Shown: positions 6,768 through 7,278 of the stretch, one piece after another
Layout of the letters: every line of letters begins with the position of its first letter
Position numbering within the stretch: the first letter of the stretch is position 1
From: Bacillota bacterium
GTDB taxonomy: Bacteria > Bacillota > Clostridia > Oscillospirales > Ruminococcaceae
Assembly: GCA_023451415.1 (NCBI GenBank)
Contig: JAEXZK010000243.1
Coordinates: 1-7,278 of the forward strand
Reading direction: 5' to 3'
DNA: 7,278 nucleotides
Position numbers and translations under genes: made by a program
Notes under the pieces: generated by a model
Told to the model about the DNA's origin: nothing
What the model saw: only the letters and a program-made list of their open reading frames with translations
Database searches by the model: none

Positions 6768-7196
6768 TTACTTCGCGGCACCAGCCTTCTTGGGTCTCTT
6801 TGCACCGTATTTGGACCGGGCCTGCATTCTCTTGGCAACGCCCTGAGCATCCAAAGTACCGCGAATGATGTGGTAACGCACACCAGGCAGGTCTTTGACA
6901 CGGCCGCCGCGGATCAGCACGACGCTGTGCTCCTGCAGGTTGTGGCCGACGCCGGGGATGTAGGAAGTAACTTCCATTCCGTTGCTCAGCCGGACTCTGG
7001 CAACTTTACGAAGAGCAGAGTTAGGCTTTTTGGGGGTAGAAGTTCTGATCGCGGTGCAGACACCTCTCTTTTGAGGGGAGTTCTGCTCAACGGCAACGCG
7101 CTTCTTGGAGTTCCATCCTCTCAGCAGAGCAGGGGCAGTGGATTTCTTACCCACAGTTTCGCGTCCTTTACGGACAAGCTGGTTAAAGGTTGGCAT
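6768..7196 (-). CDS. rpsL: 30S ribosomal protein S12
   Basis: S12 lies at the 30S decoding centre and helps control accuracy of tRNA selection. The protein has the N-terminal [12 protein letters not shown], then PQKRGVCT (41-48), [11 protein letters not shown] (54-64), [30 protein letters not shown] (in the 81-110 region), and the basic C-terminus [12 protein letters not shown]. At 142 aa it is of the Gram-positive long type, with extra residues around 26-38 compared with E. coli. Lys56 and Lys101, the B. subtilis-numbered sites of streptomycin-resistance mutations, are wild type, as is Asp102, the residue modified to methylthio-Asp in E. coli. AGGAGGTG (7201-7208) ends 4 nt before the ATG, with the core AGGAGG 6 nt away. 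It is the first str-operon gene in view; whether rpoC or an L7Ae-like gene precedes it lies outside the window. Confidence 0.98.
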   Translation of the reverse strand: MPTFNQLVRKGRETVGKKSTAPALLRGWNSKKRVAVEQNSPQKRGVCTAIRTSTPKKPNSALRKVARVRLSNGMEVTSYIPGVGHNLQEHSVVLIRGGRVKDLPGVRYHIIRGTLDAQGVAKRMQARSKYGAKRPKKAGAAK

Positions 7197-7224
7197 ATTG
7201 CACCTCCTTAAAATAAAATTTCCC

Positions 7225-7243
7225 GCGCCCTCGCAGGGGGCGC
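7225..7243 (-). promoter_or_regulatory. GC-rich hairpin in the rpsL leader
   Basis: GCGCCC (7238-7243 on the minus strand) pairs with GGGCGC (7225-7230) around a 7-nt loop, about 15 nt upstream of the rpsL ribosome binding site. It is followed on the minus strand by GGGAAATTTTATTTT, so a weak attenuator is possible, but the T tract is interrupted and not directly at the stem base. Confidence 0.3.
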
Positions 7244-7251
7244 AGCTTCTT

Positions 7252-7278
7252 ATTTTGCGCCTGCGCGCAATTATGTCA
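7252..7278 (-). promoter_or_regulatory. Possible promoter upstream of rpsL, cut by the window edge
   Basis: The minus strand opens with TGACA (7274-7278), which would complete a consensus -35 if the next base outside the window is T. A 4-of-6 -10 CAAAAT (7252-7257) follows after 16 nt. Alternatively CATAAT (7270-7275) is itself a -10 whose -35 lies outside. A TTGCGC/GCGCAA dyad (7255-7260 with 7265-7270) occupies the spacer. The call is weak because the upstream half is missing. Confidence 0.3.

Noticed and set aside
1..7278. CRISPR arrays, insertion sequences, prophage, toxin-antitoxin or defence genes
   Set aside because: There are no direct-repeat arrays, transposase or integrase motifs, or target-site-like flanks. 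All sizeable genes are core housekeeping or small accessory metabolism genes.

Overview
The window looks like chromosomal core DNA from a GC-rich member of the Clostridia, probably Oscillospirales (Oscillospiraceae-like). That placement is inferred from the ribosomal protein and elongation factor sequences, strong AGGAGG ribosome binding sites, and a GC-rich genome next to Firmicutes-type S12, S7 and EF-Tu. Species cannot be assigned from sequence reading alone.

The right three quarters (about 2630-7278) is a minus-strand str operon in the classic order rpsL (S12) - rpsG (S7) - fusA (EF-G) - tuf (EF-Tu). All four genes are intact and of normal family length. A good sigma-A-type promoter lies in the fusA-tuf gap, so tuf can be transcribed separately from the ribosomal genes. 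A near-perfect 15-bp hairpin with a U-run ends the operon just after tuf. The 136-nt rpsL-rpsG gap carries a long imperfect hairpin, where E. coli S7 is known to bind its own mRNA.

Beyond the terminator, on the same strand, lies a two-gene unit. It encodes an EcsC-family protein and, 31 nt later, a small flavodoxin-family protein that resembles the BilS type. No convincing promoter is visible for this pair.

At the left edge a plus-strand 3-methyladenine DNA glycosylase gene enters truncated at its 5' end and runs towards the flavodoxin gene. The two are separated by about 700 bp without a credible gene. This gap contains a strong plus-strand intrinsic terminator about 190 nt after the glycosylase stop.

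Most of the window is ordinary housekeeping sequence. I found no CRISPR array, mobile element, tRNA, rRNA or new multi-gene system. The points worth checking are RNA-level: the S12-S7 intercistronic hairpin, the internal tuf promoter, and the long gap with its remote terminator.
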